64,000 nt of DNA from Amycolatopsis sp. cg9. GTDB taxonomy: Bacteria; Actinomycetota; Actinomycetes; Mycobacteriales; Pseudonocardiaceae. Positions 1 through 7,979 of this stretch are shown piece by piece. Location of the stretch: contig NZ_CP166850.1 of assembly GCF_041346945.1 (NCBI RefSeq), forward strand, positions 4,526,001 through 4,590,000, in the 5' to 3' direction. The first letter of the stretch is position 1. Each line of letters starts with the position of its first letter. A model generated the notes under the pieces. It was not told where the DNA came from. It saw only the letters and a program-made list of their open reading frames with translations, and did no database searches. Made by a program: the position numbers and the translations under genes.

Positions 1-389
1 CCTGCGGGTTGCTGATGAGCACCGAGCGCGCCGACTACATCCTCTACCCGACCAACACGACCGCGCTGCACCGGCGGCACATCCTGCTGCACGAGGTCGG
101 GCACCTGCTGTGCGGCCACGTCGGTTCCGATGCCGGGGCCGACGGCGTGGCCATCGACGCCGCCGCCGGGCGTCAGCTGATGCCGCACCTTTCGCCCGAG
201 CTGGTGCGGCGCGTGCTCGGGCGGACCACCTACAGCGAGGTCGAGGAGCAGGAAGCCGAGCTGGTCGCGAGCCTGCTCGCGCAGCGCGTCGTGCGGCCGG
301 AGGAACGGCGCGAGCCGGCCGCCGACGTGCCCGAAGGCGTGCAGCGCTTCGATTCGCTGTTCGGCCGGTCCCGCCGCCGTTCGCCGTGA
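1..389 (+). CDS. ImmA/IrrE-type metallopeptidase, 5' end missing
   Basis: The window opens inside this gene: its frame is already open at base 3 and ends at TGA 387-389. The visible part has a zinc-binding HEVGH motif about 28 residues from the first in-frame start-like codon, followed by an acidic helix (ELVASLLA) of the kind that supplies the third metal ligand. This is the pattern of the small ImmA/IrrE (COG2856) peptidases, which usually cleave or control a neighbouring XRE repressor. No such repressor is visible and it may lie upstream of the window. The stop overlaps the GTG start of the next gene (GTGA), so the two are translationally coupled. The family call rests on the motif and size; substrate unknown. 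Confidence 0.75.
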   Translation, partial: CGLLMSTERADYILYPTNTTALHRRHILLHEVGHLLCGHVGSDAGADGVAIDAAAGRQLMPHLSPELVRRVLGRTTYSEVEEQEAELVASLLAQRVVRPEERREPAADVPEGVQRFDSLFGRSRRRSP

Positions 390-1690
390 TCGAGACCTTG
401 GCCTACCTGCTGTGCGTGGTGGGCTTCGCCGGGTTCGGGTACAAGCTCGTCGAGGCGCGCCGCAGCCAGCCGGTGCGGACGATGTGGTTCCTCGCCGGGT
501 TCGGCATCTGCATCGCCACCGGCATCATGGTGCTGACGCCGGCGATGACGGCCCTCGTCGGCCCGGGCCCGGTGGCCGAGTGGGTCCTCAGCCTGGCCGG
601 CGACGAGCTGAAGCTGGGCGCGATCGGGTTCGCCGTCGCCTTCACGCAGTCGGTGTGGCGCGGCGAGGGCGCCCGCCTGCTGCCGCACGCGCTGTTCACC
701 GGCGCGACGATGGTGCTGCTCGCGGTGTGCTTCACGCTGTCGGACCCGCGACGCGTCGGCGACGACACCGTGTTCTCGCCCGCCTCGCTGCCGTTCGCGC
801 TCGCCGACAAGGCGTTGTTCCTGCTGTACAGCCTGATCAGCCTCGGGCTGCTGTTCGCGGTGTTCGTCCGCAGCGCGCGGCACGCGGAGCCGGGACCGCT
901 GCGCGCCGGGCTGTGGCTGCTGGTCGTCGGCGTGGGCGCGGCGTTCGCGTGGACGTTCTGGGACGTCGACGACGTCCGCCGCCTCGCCGAGACGGCCCGC
1001 ATCGGCGCCCGCGAAGACCTGCCGTCCTCGGTCCTCGCCGCCGCGACGATCGGTTTCGTGACGGCGGGCGCGACGCTCAGCGCCTGGTCACCGGCGGTCT
1101 CGTCGGTGATCGGCCGGGTCAGGGCCTACCGGGCGTACCGCCGCATCGAGCCACTGTGGACGGCCCTGCGCGCGGCGGTCCCGGGCATCGTCCTGGACCC
1201 GGGCCGCGAACTGGCGGGCGGCCCGGAGTTCGCGCTGTACCGCCGCGTCATCGAAATCCGCGACGGCCACCTCGCCCTGCGCGCCCACTTCGACCCGGAC
1301 CTCCCGGCCCGAGCCGAGAAAGCGGCCCGCGACGAGGGAGTGAGCGAAGCGGACCTGCCGGCCACGGTCGAGGCGGTGACCCTCGCGGCGGCGATCGAAG
1401 CGGGCCGCGCGGGCCGCCGCTTCGACCCGGCGAAGGCCACGCCCGCGACCCTGCCCGACGCCGAGGCGGACGTCGCGGCCGAAGCGGCCTGGCTGGTCCA
1501 GGTGAGCCGAGCCTGGCAGCGCGACACGGTGGTGGCACGCGTCCGCGAGGCCACGCTCGCCTGCACCCGGTCTCGGCAAGCACCCCAATGTGGCGTTGGG
1601 TGCGTCCAGCGCACCCAATGTGGCGTTCGGTGCGTCCAGCGCACCGAACGCCACATTGGGGCGCATGAGGCCGGAGGTCAGCGCGGGTAG
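386..1690 (+). CDS. MAB_1171c-like (DUF6545) polytopic membrane protein
   Basis: 434 residues from GTG 386, which overlaps the upstream peptidase stop. About seven hydrophobic segments fill the first 250 residues, followed by a soluble C-terminal domain rich in Arg, Glu and Ala. This is the architecture of the actinobacterial MAB_1171c/DUF6545 proteins, which commonly sit next to an ImmA/IrrE peptidase; their function is unknown. The last 35 or so residues (from about base 1583) are encoded by an intergenic-type palindromic repeat, and the stop falls inside the 3' end of the converging neighbour. The native C-terminus was therefore probably replaced or extended by the repeat. The family call is from architecture and neighbourhood. 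Confidence 0.7.
   Translation: MIETLAYLLCVVGFAGFGYKLVEARRSQPVRTMWFLAGFGICIATGIMVLTPAMTALVGPGPVAEWVLSLAGDELKLGAIGFAVAFTQSVWRGEGARLLPHALFTGATMVLLAVCFTLSDPRRVGDDTVFSPASLPFALADKALFLLYSLISLGLLFAVFVRSARHAEPGPLRAGLWLLVVGVGAAFAWTFWDVDDVRRLAETARIGAREDLPSSVLAAATIGFVTAGATLSAWSPAVSSVIGRVRAYRAYRRIEPLWTALRAAVPGIVLDPGRELAGGPEFALYRRVIEIRDGHLALRAHFDPDLPARAEKAARDEGVSEADLPATVEAVTLAAAIEAGRAGRRFDPAKATPATLPDAEADVAAEAAWLVQVSRAWQRDTVVARVREATLACTRSRQAPQCGVGCVQRTQCGVRCVQRTERHIGAHEAGGQRG
1583..1664. repeat. Palindromic repeat element, AATGTGGCGTT family, copy 1
   Basis: Three units with core CCAATGTGGCGTT(G/C)GGTGC. Two are in direct orientation (from 1583 and about 1612); the third is inverted and ends in AACGCCACATTGGGG at 1664. 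The outer ends can pair into a long hairpin. The same element occurs at 12356-12442. It lies at the 3' end of a gene here and immediately after a stop codon there, so it may also terminate transcription. Confidence 0.85.
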
Positions 1691-2580
1691 CGGGCCCCGT
1701 TCACCGTCACCCTCAGCGTGTACACCGAACTCGACGCCGTGATGAACAGCTCGTTCCCCCGCGCCCCGCCGAACGTCAGGTTCGAGCAGATCTCCGGGAT
1801 CCGCAGCTTGCCGATCCTCGTGCCGTCCGGGTCGAAGCAGTGCAGCCCGTCGTGCGCGGCCGCCCAGACCCGGCCGTCCGCGTCGACGCGCACGCCGTCG
1901 AACCCGCCGGCGTCGCTCGTCGCGAAGACCTCCCCGCCGGCCAGCGTCCCGTCCGAGCCGACCCGGAACACCCTGATGTGGCTGGGGTCCTGGCGGGTGT
2001 CCGCGATGTACACCAGCGACTCGTCCGCCGAAAACGCCAGCCCGTTCGGGCGCGAGAAGTCGTCCGCGACGATCCGGACCTCGCCCGACGGGGCCACGCG
2101 GTACACGTGGCAGCCGCCGATCTCGCTCTCCGCGCGGTACCCCTCGTAGTCGCTGTCGATGCCGTAACTCGGGTCGGTGAACCAGATTGACCCGTCCGAG
2201 TGCTCGACGACGTCGTTCGGGCTGTTCAGCCGCTTCCCCCGGAACTCCGACGCCAGCACCGTGATCGAGCCGTCGTGCTCCGTGCGCGTCACGCGGCGAA
2301 GGCCCTGTTCGCAGCTGATCAGCCGTCCGTGGCGGTCGACGGTGTGCCCGTTCGAGTAGTGCGACGGCTGCCGGAAGACGCCGACCCGGCCCGTCGTCTC
2401 GTCCCAGCGCAGGGTGCGGTCGTTCGGGATGTCGCTGAACAGCAGGTAGCGGCCGGCCGGGAAGTACGCCGGGCCCTCGGTCCAGCGGCAGCCGGTGTGC
2501 AGGCGCTGCGTCCACTCGTCGCCGTTGACGCGCTTGAACCGCTCGTCCAGCACCTCGAACTCGGTCTTGATCAGATCCAT
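1678..2580 (-). CDS. SMP-30/gluconolactonase-like esterase
   Basis: 300 residues from the ATG at 2580. The repeated beta-propeller signatures of the SMP-30/gluconolactonase/LRE family are present: an N-terminal EGPAYFP with a metal-binding Glu, the central LNSPNDVV containing the metal-ligand Asn, and SRPNGLAFSADE plus GFDGVRVDADGRVW in the later blades. Members are Ca/Zn-dependent lactonases acting on sugar lactones. It is transcribed away from the Lrp-type regulator at 2644 across a 63-bp gap, so that regulator is a candidate controller. Its 3' end overlaps the converging membrane-protein frame by 13 bp. The substrate cannot be read from sequence. Confidence 0.85.
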   Translation of the reverse strand: MDLIKTEFEVLDERFKRVNGDEWTQRLHTGCRWTEGPAYFPAGRYLLFSDIPNDRTLRWDETTGRVGVFRQPSHYSNGHTVDRHGRLISCEQGLRRVTRTEHDGSITVLASEFRGKRLNSPNDVVEHSDGSIWFTDPSYGIDSDYEGYRAESEIGGCHVYRVAPSGEVRIVADDFSRPNGLAFSADESLVYIADTRQDPSHIRVFRVGSDGTLAGGEVFATSDAGGFDGVRVDADGRVWAAAHDGLHCFDPDGTRIGKLRIPEICSNLTFGGARGNELFITASSSVYTLRVTVNGARYPR

Positions 2581-2643
2581 TCCGGCCACCCCCAATGAGA
2601 TTCTGTGAACAGCATGGATCGCCGAACCTGATATGGTCAAGTC

Positions 2644-3090
2644 ATGGACGACGTGGATCGCATGCTGCTCGCTGAACTGCAGCGAGACGCGACGCAGGCG
2701 TACGCCGCGCTCGGCAAGGCCGTCGGGCTCTCCGCCGGGGCGGCCCACGAGCGCGTGCGCAAGCTGCGCGAGCAGGACGTGATCCGGCGGACCACCGTCG
2801 ACGTCGACCCGGCCGCCGTCGGGCGCGGGGTCGCGGCGTTCGTCCTCGTCGACGCGAACGCGTGGATGGGCGACCGGCCGGTGCGCGAAGCCCTCGAAGC
2901 GCTGCCCGAGGTGGTGGAGGCGCACGTGATCGCCGGCCCCGCGTCGCTGCTGGTCAAGGTGCGCACGGCGACGACCGAGGAGCTCCAGGCGTCGCTGCGC
3001 CGGCTCTTCGCGATCGACGGTGTCACCGGCACGCAGACCATCGTCGTCCTCGAATCCTTCTTCGAGCGCCCGGTCGACACGGGAGCCTGA
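2644..3090 (+). CDS. Lrp/AsnC family transcriptional regulator
   Basis: 148 residues. The N-terminal winged helix-turn-helix (residues about 3-55, DRMLLAELQRDATQAYAALGK then LSAGAAHERVRKL) is followed by a RAM/AsnC ligand-binding ferredoxin-like domain (about 65-140) with the usual VVEAHVIAGPASLLVKV strand-turn. The length matches the 140-160 residue family. Members form octamers that sense amino acids or other small metabolites. It is divergent from the SMP-30 esterase, which is its most likely local target; autoregulation is usual in the family. The effector is unknown. Confidence 0.92.
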   Translation: MDDVDRMLLAELQRDATQAYAALGKAVGLSAGAAHERVRKLREQDVIRRTTVDVDPAAVGRGVAAFVLVDANAWMGDRPVREALEALPEVVEAHVIAGPASLLVKVRTATTEELQASLRRLFAIDGVTGTQTIVVLESFFERPVDTGA

Positions 3091-3131
3091 GAACAGCCCG
3101 ACACGCCCGTACGGCCCTCCGCCGTGCGCAC

Positions 3132-3150
3132 TACTACGCAATGCGTGGTA
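3132..3150. promoter_or_regulatory. Candidate PadR operator
   Basis: A 19-bp imperfect palindrome, TACTACGCA-A-TGCGTGGTA, matches in 8 of 9 arm positions and lies 30 bp upstream of the padR-like start. PadR/HAAS pairs are typically autorepressed through such a site. Binding is inferred, not shown. Confidence 0.55.
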
Positions 3151-3179
3151 CCTTCCCAAGCGTAAGACTGGAGGGTGCA

Positions 3180-3503
3180 GTGGAGATCAGTCAGCTGCTC
3201 AAAGGGGTGCTCGATCTCGCCGTCCTCGCGGTGCTCCGCGACGAAGACGGCTACGGGTACGACGTCCTGCGAAGACTCAGGACCGCGGGCCTGGAAGAGG
3301 TGGGGGACGCGTCGGTGTACGGAACGCTGCGCCGGCTCTACAAGGCCGGCCTGCTCACTTCGTACGTGGTGCCCAGTGAAGAGGGCCCGCACCGCAAGTA
3401 CTACAGCCTGAACGAGCCGGGCCGGGCGCGGCTCGCGGAGTCGGGCAAGACCTGGCAGAGCTTCGCCGTGACGATGAACGCGCTTTTGGGAGAGGCAGCA
3501 TGA
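3180..3503 (+). CDS. PadR family transcriptional regulator
   Basis: 107 residues from GTG 3180, preceded by GGAGGG with 4 nt spacing. It has the PadR winged-helix signature: LLKGVLDLAVLAVL, then GYGYDVLRRL, then ASVYGTLRRLYKAGLL and the wing EEGPHRKYYSL. Its size is that of subfamily-2 PadR proteins. The stop overlaps the start of the HAAS-domain membrane protein (ATGA), a conserved pairing in which PadR represses its own two-gene operon, usually in response to envelope or drug stress. The palindrome at 3132-3150 is the likely operator. Confidence 0.93.
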   Translation: MEISQLLKGVLDLAVLAVLRDEDGYGYDVLRRLRTAGLEEVGDASVYGTLRRLYKAGLLTSYVVPSEEGPHRKYYSLNEPGRARLAESGKTWQSFAVTMNALLGEAA

Positions 3504-4732
3504 GCGAGAAGCCGACCGCCGTGCGGGTGTATCTGGCGCGGGTCCGCACCGCGCTCGCCGACCTGCCCGCGAGCGAGATCGAAGAGATCCTCGAGGACGT
3601 CCGCCCGCACCTGGCGGAACTGGAGGCCGAACTCGGGGAAGGCGCCCGCGTCGAGGCCCTGATCGAACGGCTCGGGACGCCCGAGAGCTACGCCGCCGAG
3701 CTGCGCGCGTCCGGCGGGTACCCGCCGGCGGGGGAGGGCGCGACGCAGGTGATCACGACGGCGGCCGCGCCCAGCCTGGCGAAGCCGCGGATCGCGTTGT
3801 GGGGCCTGGTCGTCTGCGCGATCGGGCTCGCGCTGCTGGCGTTCGGCGCCGCGATCAGCGTCGACCCCGACGTGCTCCTCGGGCTGCTGCTGTTCCTGCC
3901 GGTGTTCCTGATCAGCCTCGCGCTGCTGCTGCGCGGCGGGGTCGAGCCGGTGCTGGCGCTGCCGGAGGTCGGCTGGGTGCGGACCACATTGGCGAAGGGG
4001 CGCGAGCAGGACGACACCGGGAAGGTGCTGCGCTGGCTGGGCTCGATGAAGCCGGCGTGGTGGGTGCTGTGCGCCGTGGTGCTGCTCGCCTTCGGCGTCC
4101 TGCTGATGATGCGCCAGCGCAGCGCCGTGCTGCTGCTGCCGTTCCTGCTCGTGGCCGGGGCCGGGATCGTGTGGGCCGGCCCGCGGGTGCGCGGCGACCG
4201 GCGGCTGCTGTGGCTGGCCGTGCCGGTTTCGGCGTTCGTCATCGGCGGCGCGCTCGGCGGGTTCGGCGCCGCGGTCGACCTCATCTCGAACCGGTACTCC
4301 CCGCCGCAGTCGGCGTCGTACTACCCCTCGTCGTCCGACCGGTACGGCAACGAGCAGCTCACCTACGGCGGCCAGGAGGTCGAGAACGTCTACGCGTTCG
4401 ACGCCGAGGGCAGGCCGCTGACCGAGGTCTACCTCTACGACGAGCAGGGCCGGCCGCTGGCGCTGACCCGCTACGGCTGCGAACGTTCGAGCGGCACCAA
4501 GGAGAAGATCGGCGAGGACAACCGGTTCCCGCGGCCGAAGATCGAGCAGGGCGTCACCGACAGCCAGGGCAACTACAACGGCTACAACGGGTCCCGCTCC
4601 GCCTGCCGCGAGGACGCGGGGGTGCCCTTCAGCGCGGCCATCCCGAAGGTGACGGTCCCGCCGTCCGCTTCGGCGACGCCGCCGCCCACCACTTCTTCGT
4701 CCGCGCCGGCCACGCCGACGCCGACGAAGTAA
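3500..4732 (+). CDS. HAAS-domain membrane protein, PadR partner
   Basis: 410 residues. Residues about 1-70 form a HAAS (DUF1700-like) helical domain with the YLARVRTAL...EIEEILEDVRPHL pattern and the RLGTPESYAAEL turn. Four or five hydrophobic segments follow between about 95 and 265, then an exported-looking Tyr/Ser/Asn-rich region and a Pro/Thr/Ser tail. The ATGA overlap with padR indicates co-translation. HAAS proteins are thought to be membrane sensors or effectors coupled to PadR. The C-terminal region (about 265-410) has no family I recognise; its low complexity suggests an extracytoplasmic stalk. Confidence 0.8.
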   Translation: MSEKPTAVRVYLARVRTALADLPASEIEEILEDVRPHLAELEAELGEGARVEALIERLGTPESYAAELRASGGYPPAGEGATQVITTAAAPSLAKPRIALWGLVVCAIGLALLAFGAAISVDPDVLLGLLLFLPVFLISLALLLRGGVEPVLALPEVGWVRTTLAKGREQDDTGKVLRWLGSMKPAWWVLCAVVLLAFGVLLMMRQRSAVLLLPFLLVAGAGIVWAGPRVRGDRRLLWLAVPVSAFVIGGALGGFGAAVDLISNRYSPPQSASYYPSSSDRYGNEQLTYGGQEVENVYAFDAEGRPLTEVYLYDEQGRPLALTRYGCERSSGTKEKIGEDNRFPRPKIEQGVTDSQGNYNGYNGSRSACREDAGVPFSAAIPKVTVPPSASATPPPTTSSSAPATPTPTK

Positions 4733-4742
4733 GGGGGAACGG

Positions 4743-4778
4743 ACGCCGGGAGCGCGGGTCGGGGCCCGCTCCCGGCGT
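4743..4778. terminator. Rho-independent-like hairpin after the PadR/HAAS operon
   Basis: Perfect 12-bp arms, ACGCCGGGAGCG and CGCTCCCGGCGT, separated by 12 nt, start 11 bp after the TAA of the HAAS gene. There is no clear T-run, as is usual in high-GC actinomycetes. Confidence 0.65.
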
Positions 4779-4837
4779 TCACCCGATCCGAACGCGCCGG
4801 AAACGTCCCGAGAACGCGGGCGTGCTGAGCTGAGCGG

Positions 4838-5785
4838 GTGCTCTCGGACGCCTTCGCCCCGCGGACCCGGGTGGTCCACGGGTACGAGCGCGCCTACCGG
4901 ATGGCCGGACGCGGCCCGGCGGTGCTGTTCCTGCACGGGATCGGCGACGACTCGTCGACGTGGCTCGAGCTGCTGGCGGAACTGGCGGACGACTTCACGG
5001 TCATCGCGCCCGACCTCCTCGGCCACGGGTTCTCGGCGAAACCGCGCGCGGACTACTCGGTCGCCGCCTACGCGTGCGGCATGCGCGACCTGCTGACGAC
5101 GCTCGACGTCGACCGGGTGACGGTGGTCGGGCACTCCCTCGGCGGCGGCGTCGCGATGCAGTTCGCCTACCAGTTCCCGGAACGCTGCGAACGCCTGGTG
5201 CTGGTCGGCTCGGGCGGCGTCGGGGCGGGCGTCCACCCGCTGCTGCGGCTGGCGGCGGCACCGGGCGCGGGACTGGTGCTGCCCCTGCTGGGCGCGCGGC
5301 CGGCGCTGCCGGTGCTGCGCGGGTTCGCCGAGCTGCTGCGGATCTCCGAGGACCTCGACTACGTGGTGACGCGCTACCTCCGCCTGGTCGAGCCGGGCAC
5401 GCGGTCGGCGTTCCTGCGGACGCTGCGCTCGGTCGTCGACTGGCGCGGGCAGGTGGTCAACATGCTGGACCGCTGCTACCTGACCGAGGGCATCCCGACG
5501 CTGCTGGTGTGGGGGACCCACGACCGGGTGGTGCCGAGCGGCCACGCGCTGCGCGCGCACCGGGCGATGCCGGGCAGCCGGCTGGTGCTGTTCGAGGGGG
5601 CCGGCCACTTCCCGCACCGCTCGGACCCGGGGCGGTTCGCGGAGACCTTGCGGGAGTTCCTGGCGGAGACGCCCCCGGCCCGCTACGACCGGGCGCGGTG
5701 GGGCGATCTGCTCCGGGCGGGCCGGCCGGACGGGACACCGGATCCCGCGGTGGCGCCGGACACGGCGGTGTCTTCGGGCACCTGA
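4838..5785 (+). CDS. Alpha/beta hydrolase
   Basis: 315 residues from GTG 4838. Alpha/beta-hydrolase fold motifs occur in order: oxyanion-hole FLHGIGDDSSTW, nucleophile elbow GHSLGG (Ser), catalytic Asp in GTHDRVVPSG and catalytic His in GAGHFPH. It is cytoplasmic, with no signal peptide. The overall pattern resembles lipid or C-C hydrolases of the MhpC/BphD type, but a specific substrate cannot be assigned. The last 40 residues are low-complexity. It stands alone between two hairpin terminators. Confidence 0.88.
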   Translation: MLSDAFAPRTRVVHGYERAYRMAGRGPAVLFLHGIGDDSSTWLELLAELADDFTVIAPDLLGHGFSAKPRADYSVAAYACGMRDLLTTLDVDRVTVVGHSLGGGVAMQFAYQFPERCERLVLVGSGGVGAGVHPLLRLAAAPGAGLVLPLLGARPALPVLRGFAELLRISEDLDYVVTRYLRLVEPGTRSAFLRTLRSVVDWRGQVVNMLDRCYLTEGIPTLLVWGTHDRVVPSGHALRAHRAMPGSRLVLFEGAGHFPHRSDPGRFAETLREFLAETPPARYDRARWGDLLRAGRPDGTPDPAVAPDTAVSSGT

Positions 5786-5836
5786 GCAGCCCCCGTTTTC
5801 CACGCTACCGGTGGGCACCGCCCAGCCCTGACAGCA

Positions 5837-5868
5837 CGAAGGCCGCCCCCCCGGGGGGACGGCCTTCG
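5837..5868. terminator. Bidirectional terminator between converging genes
   Basis: An inverted repeat with CGAAGGCCG pairing with CGGCCTTCG, continued by a C-run/G-run inner stem. It lies in the 93-bp gap between the hydrolase (+) stop and the stress-protein (-) stop. Confidence 0.8.
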
Positions 5869-5878
5869 AACTCTCGGC

Positions 5879-6403
5879 TCAGTGGCCGAACGCGCTGCGT
5901 GCGGCGAGGTCCGCCAGCAGTGCGCGGCCCTTCTCGGCGTTGCGGGGCTGGGACAGCACGTCGTAGCGGCGCGCCACCAGCTGGCTCTGCGAGACGAACC
6001 CGCGCTTGTTCCGGTTCACCGCGTAGCCCAGCGCGCCGAACAGCAGGTTGAACGCGAGGCCCGCCACCAGCCCGAGGACGATCGGGACCAGGCCCGCGCC
6101 CGGGTTGAGCAGGCTGAGGACCAGGCCGAGGAACAGACCGAACATCGCCCCGGACGTCGCCGCGCTGCCGAGCACCTTGCCCCAGGACAGCTTGCCCGCG
6201 ATGCGCTCGACCAGCATCGGCTCGACGCCCACGATCGTGACGTCGGTGACCGGGAAGTCCGCGCCCGCGAGGTGGTCGACCGCGCGCTGCGCCTGCTCGT
6301 AGGACTCGTACGAACCGATCGGCCAGCCGGTGGGCAGGGTCGGCAGCTGGGGCCGCGCCTGCTGCTGTCCGAGCGTGCCTTGCTGCGTGAATGCTGTGGT
6401 CAT
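5879..6403 (-). CDS. General-stress-protein-17M-like (YflT domain) membrane protein
   Basis: 174 residues from the ATG at 6403, preceded on the minus strand by GGAGAGG. Residues about 30-75 (WPIGSYESYEQAQRAVDHL...VTIVG) match the heat-induced general stress 17M/YflT-type domain. A hydrophobic hairpin of two or three segments follows (about 85-135, Gly/Leu-rich). The long upstream extension of this frame is unlikely to be translated. Such proteins are common in actinomycetes, often sigma-B-type controlled, and their biochemical role is unknown. The gene is transcribed away from the ligase operon at 6615 across 211 bp. Confidence 0.75.
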   Translation of the reverse strand: MTTAFTQQGTLGQQQARPQLPTLPTGWPIGSYESYEQAQRAVDHLAGADFPVTDVTIVGVEPMLVERIAGKLSWGKVLGSAATSGAMFGLFLGLVLSLLNPGAGLVPIVLGLVAGLAFNLLFGALGYAVNRNKRGFVSQSQLVARRYDVLSQPRNAEKGRALLADLAARSAFGH

Positions 6404-6614
6404 CGATCTCACCTCTCCTGCCCGGTACAACGTGGGAGTATCCCGGTTTCCTCCCGGCGGCACGAATTCACAGACTCTTCTCAGCCGGGCATCACGGACA
6501 AACCGGCGGCCCAACCAATGGTTCAAGAAAATACCTTTGTTCCAGTTGACCCGCCGCCGCTCACCGGGTAGGAAGAACCGGCAAAGGATTCATATCAAAC
6601 CTTTGGGGCGACCG

Positions 6615-7979
6615 ATGGCACGCAGGCGAGGCATGCTCACGCTCGACGAACTCCGCGCGCGCGTGGACGCGGGCACGATCGACACCGTGCTCGTCGCGCT
6701 CACGGACATGCAGGGGCGGCTGCAGGGCAAGCGCTGCTCGGCCGAGTACTTCCTCGACGAGGTCGTCGGGCACGCCACCGAAGCCTGCAACTACCTCCTC
6801 GCCGTCGACGTCGACATGAACACCGTCGACGGCTACGCGCTCTCCTCCTGGGACAGCGGCTACGGCGACTTCGTGCTCCGCCCCGACCTCGAAACCCTGC
6901 GCGAGATCCCCTGGCAGGAGGGCACCGCGCTGGTGCTCGCCGACGTCGAGCGCGTGCAGGGCGGGCCGGTCTCGGTGTCGCCGCGGCAGATCCTGCGCCG
7001 TCAGCTCGACCGGCTGGCCGAGCGGGGGCTCGCCGCCTTCGTCGGCACCGAACTCGAGTTCATCGTCTTCGACGACACCTACGAAGCCGCCTGGGACAAG
7101 CGCTACCACCGGCTCAAGCCCGCCAACCAGTACAACGTGGACTACTCGATGCTCGGCACCGCGCGCCTCGAGCCGCTGCTGCGCCGCATCCGCAACGACA
7201 TGGCGGGCGCCGGGCTCTACCCCGAGTCCGCCAAGGGCGAGTGCAACCCCGGCCAGCAGGAGATCGCCTTCCGCTACACCGACGCCCTGAGCACGTGCGA
7301 CAACCACAGCGTCTACAAGAACGGCGCCAAGGAGATCGCCGCGCAGGAGGGCAAGAGCCTCACCTTCATGGCGAAGTACAACGAGCGCGAGGGCAACTCC
7401 TGCCACATCCACATCAGCCTGCGCTCGACCGAGGGCCGCGCCGTCCTGGCGGGCGACGGCGAGCACGGCTTCTCGAAGCTGATGGAGCAGTTCCTCGCCG
7501 GCCAGCTCGCCGCGCTGCACGAGCTGACGTACTTCCTGGCGCCGAACATCAACTCCTACAAGCGGTTCGTGCCCGGCAGCTTCGCGCCGACCGCGATCGC
7601 CTGGGGCACCGACAACCGGACCTGCGCGCTGCGCGTCGTCGGGCACGGCGAGTCGCTGCGCGTCGAGAACCGGGTGCCGGGCGGGGACGTCAACCCGTAC
7701 CTGGCCGTCGCCGCGCTGATCGCCGCGGGCCTGCACGGCATCGAGAACGAGCTGGAGCTGGAAGAGCCGTTCACCGGCAACGCCTACCACTCCGACCGGG
7801 CCACGGTGCCGACCACGCTGCCCGAGGCCGCCGCGGCCCTCGCGCAGAGCGAACTCGCGCGCGAGGCGTTCGGCGACGACGTCGTCGACCACTACCTGAA
7901 CGCGGCGAAGATCGAGGTGGCCGCCTACAACGCCGCCGTCACCGACTGGGAGCTCGTCCGTGGCTTCGAACGACTCTAG
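6615..7979 (+). CDS. Glutamine-synthetase-like gamma-glutamyl-amine ligase (GlnA3/GlnA4/PuuA type)
   Basis: 454 residues. Glutamine synthetase catalytic features are retained: GTELEF with metal-binding Glu, the ATP-site NSCHIHIS, the NSYKRFVPGSFAP loop, and the TCALRVV...RVENRVPGGDVNPYL segment. Length and divergence resemble the non-canonical GlnA3/GlnA4 (PuuA-like) enzymes that gamma-glutamylate polyamines or ethanolamine rather than ammonia. The operon context (hydrolase, aldehyde dehydrogenase, SDR) supports a catabolic role. Start: ATG 6615; an in-frame ATG at 6633 is possible. The upstream region holds CCTTTG/CAAAGG half-sites at 6534, 6582 and 6600 that could be an operator. The exact amine is unresolved. 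Confidence 0.85.
   Translation: MARRRGMLTLDELRARVDAGTIDTVLVALTDMQGRLQGKRCSAEYFLDEVVGHATEACNYLLAVDVDMNTVDGYALSSWDSGYGDFVLRPDLETLREIPWQEGTALVLADVERVQGGPVSVSPRQILRRQLDRLAERGLAAFVGTELEFIVFDDTYEAAWDKRYHRLKPANQYNVDYSMLGTARLEPLLRRIRNDMAGAGLYPESAKGECNPGQQEIAFRYTDALSTCDNHSVYKNGAKEIAAQEGKSLTFMAKYNEREGNSCHIHISLRSTEGRAVLAGDGEHGFSKLMEQFLAGQLAALHELTYFLAPNINSYKRFVPGSFAPTAIAWGTDNRTCALRVVGHGESLRVENRVPGGDVNPYLAVAALIAAGLHGIENELELEEPFTGNAYHSDRATVPTTLPEAAAALAQSELAREAFGDDVVDHYLNAAKIEVAAYNAAVTDWELVRGFERL

Noticed and set aside
3401..5818. 805-codon minus-strand frame over the HAAS and hydrolase genes
   Set aside because: Same reason: repetitive Arg/Pro/Gln composition and two real genes on the plus strand.
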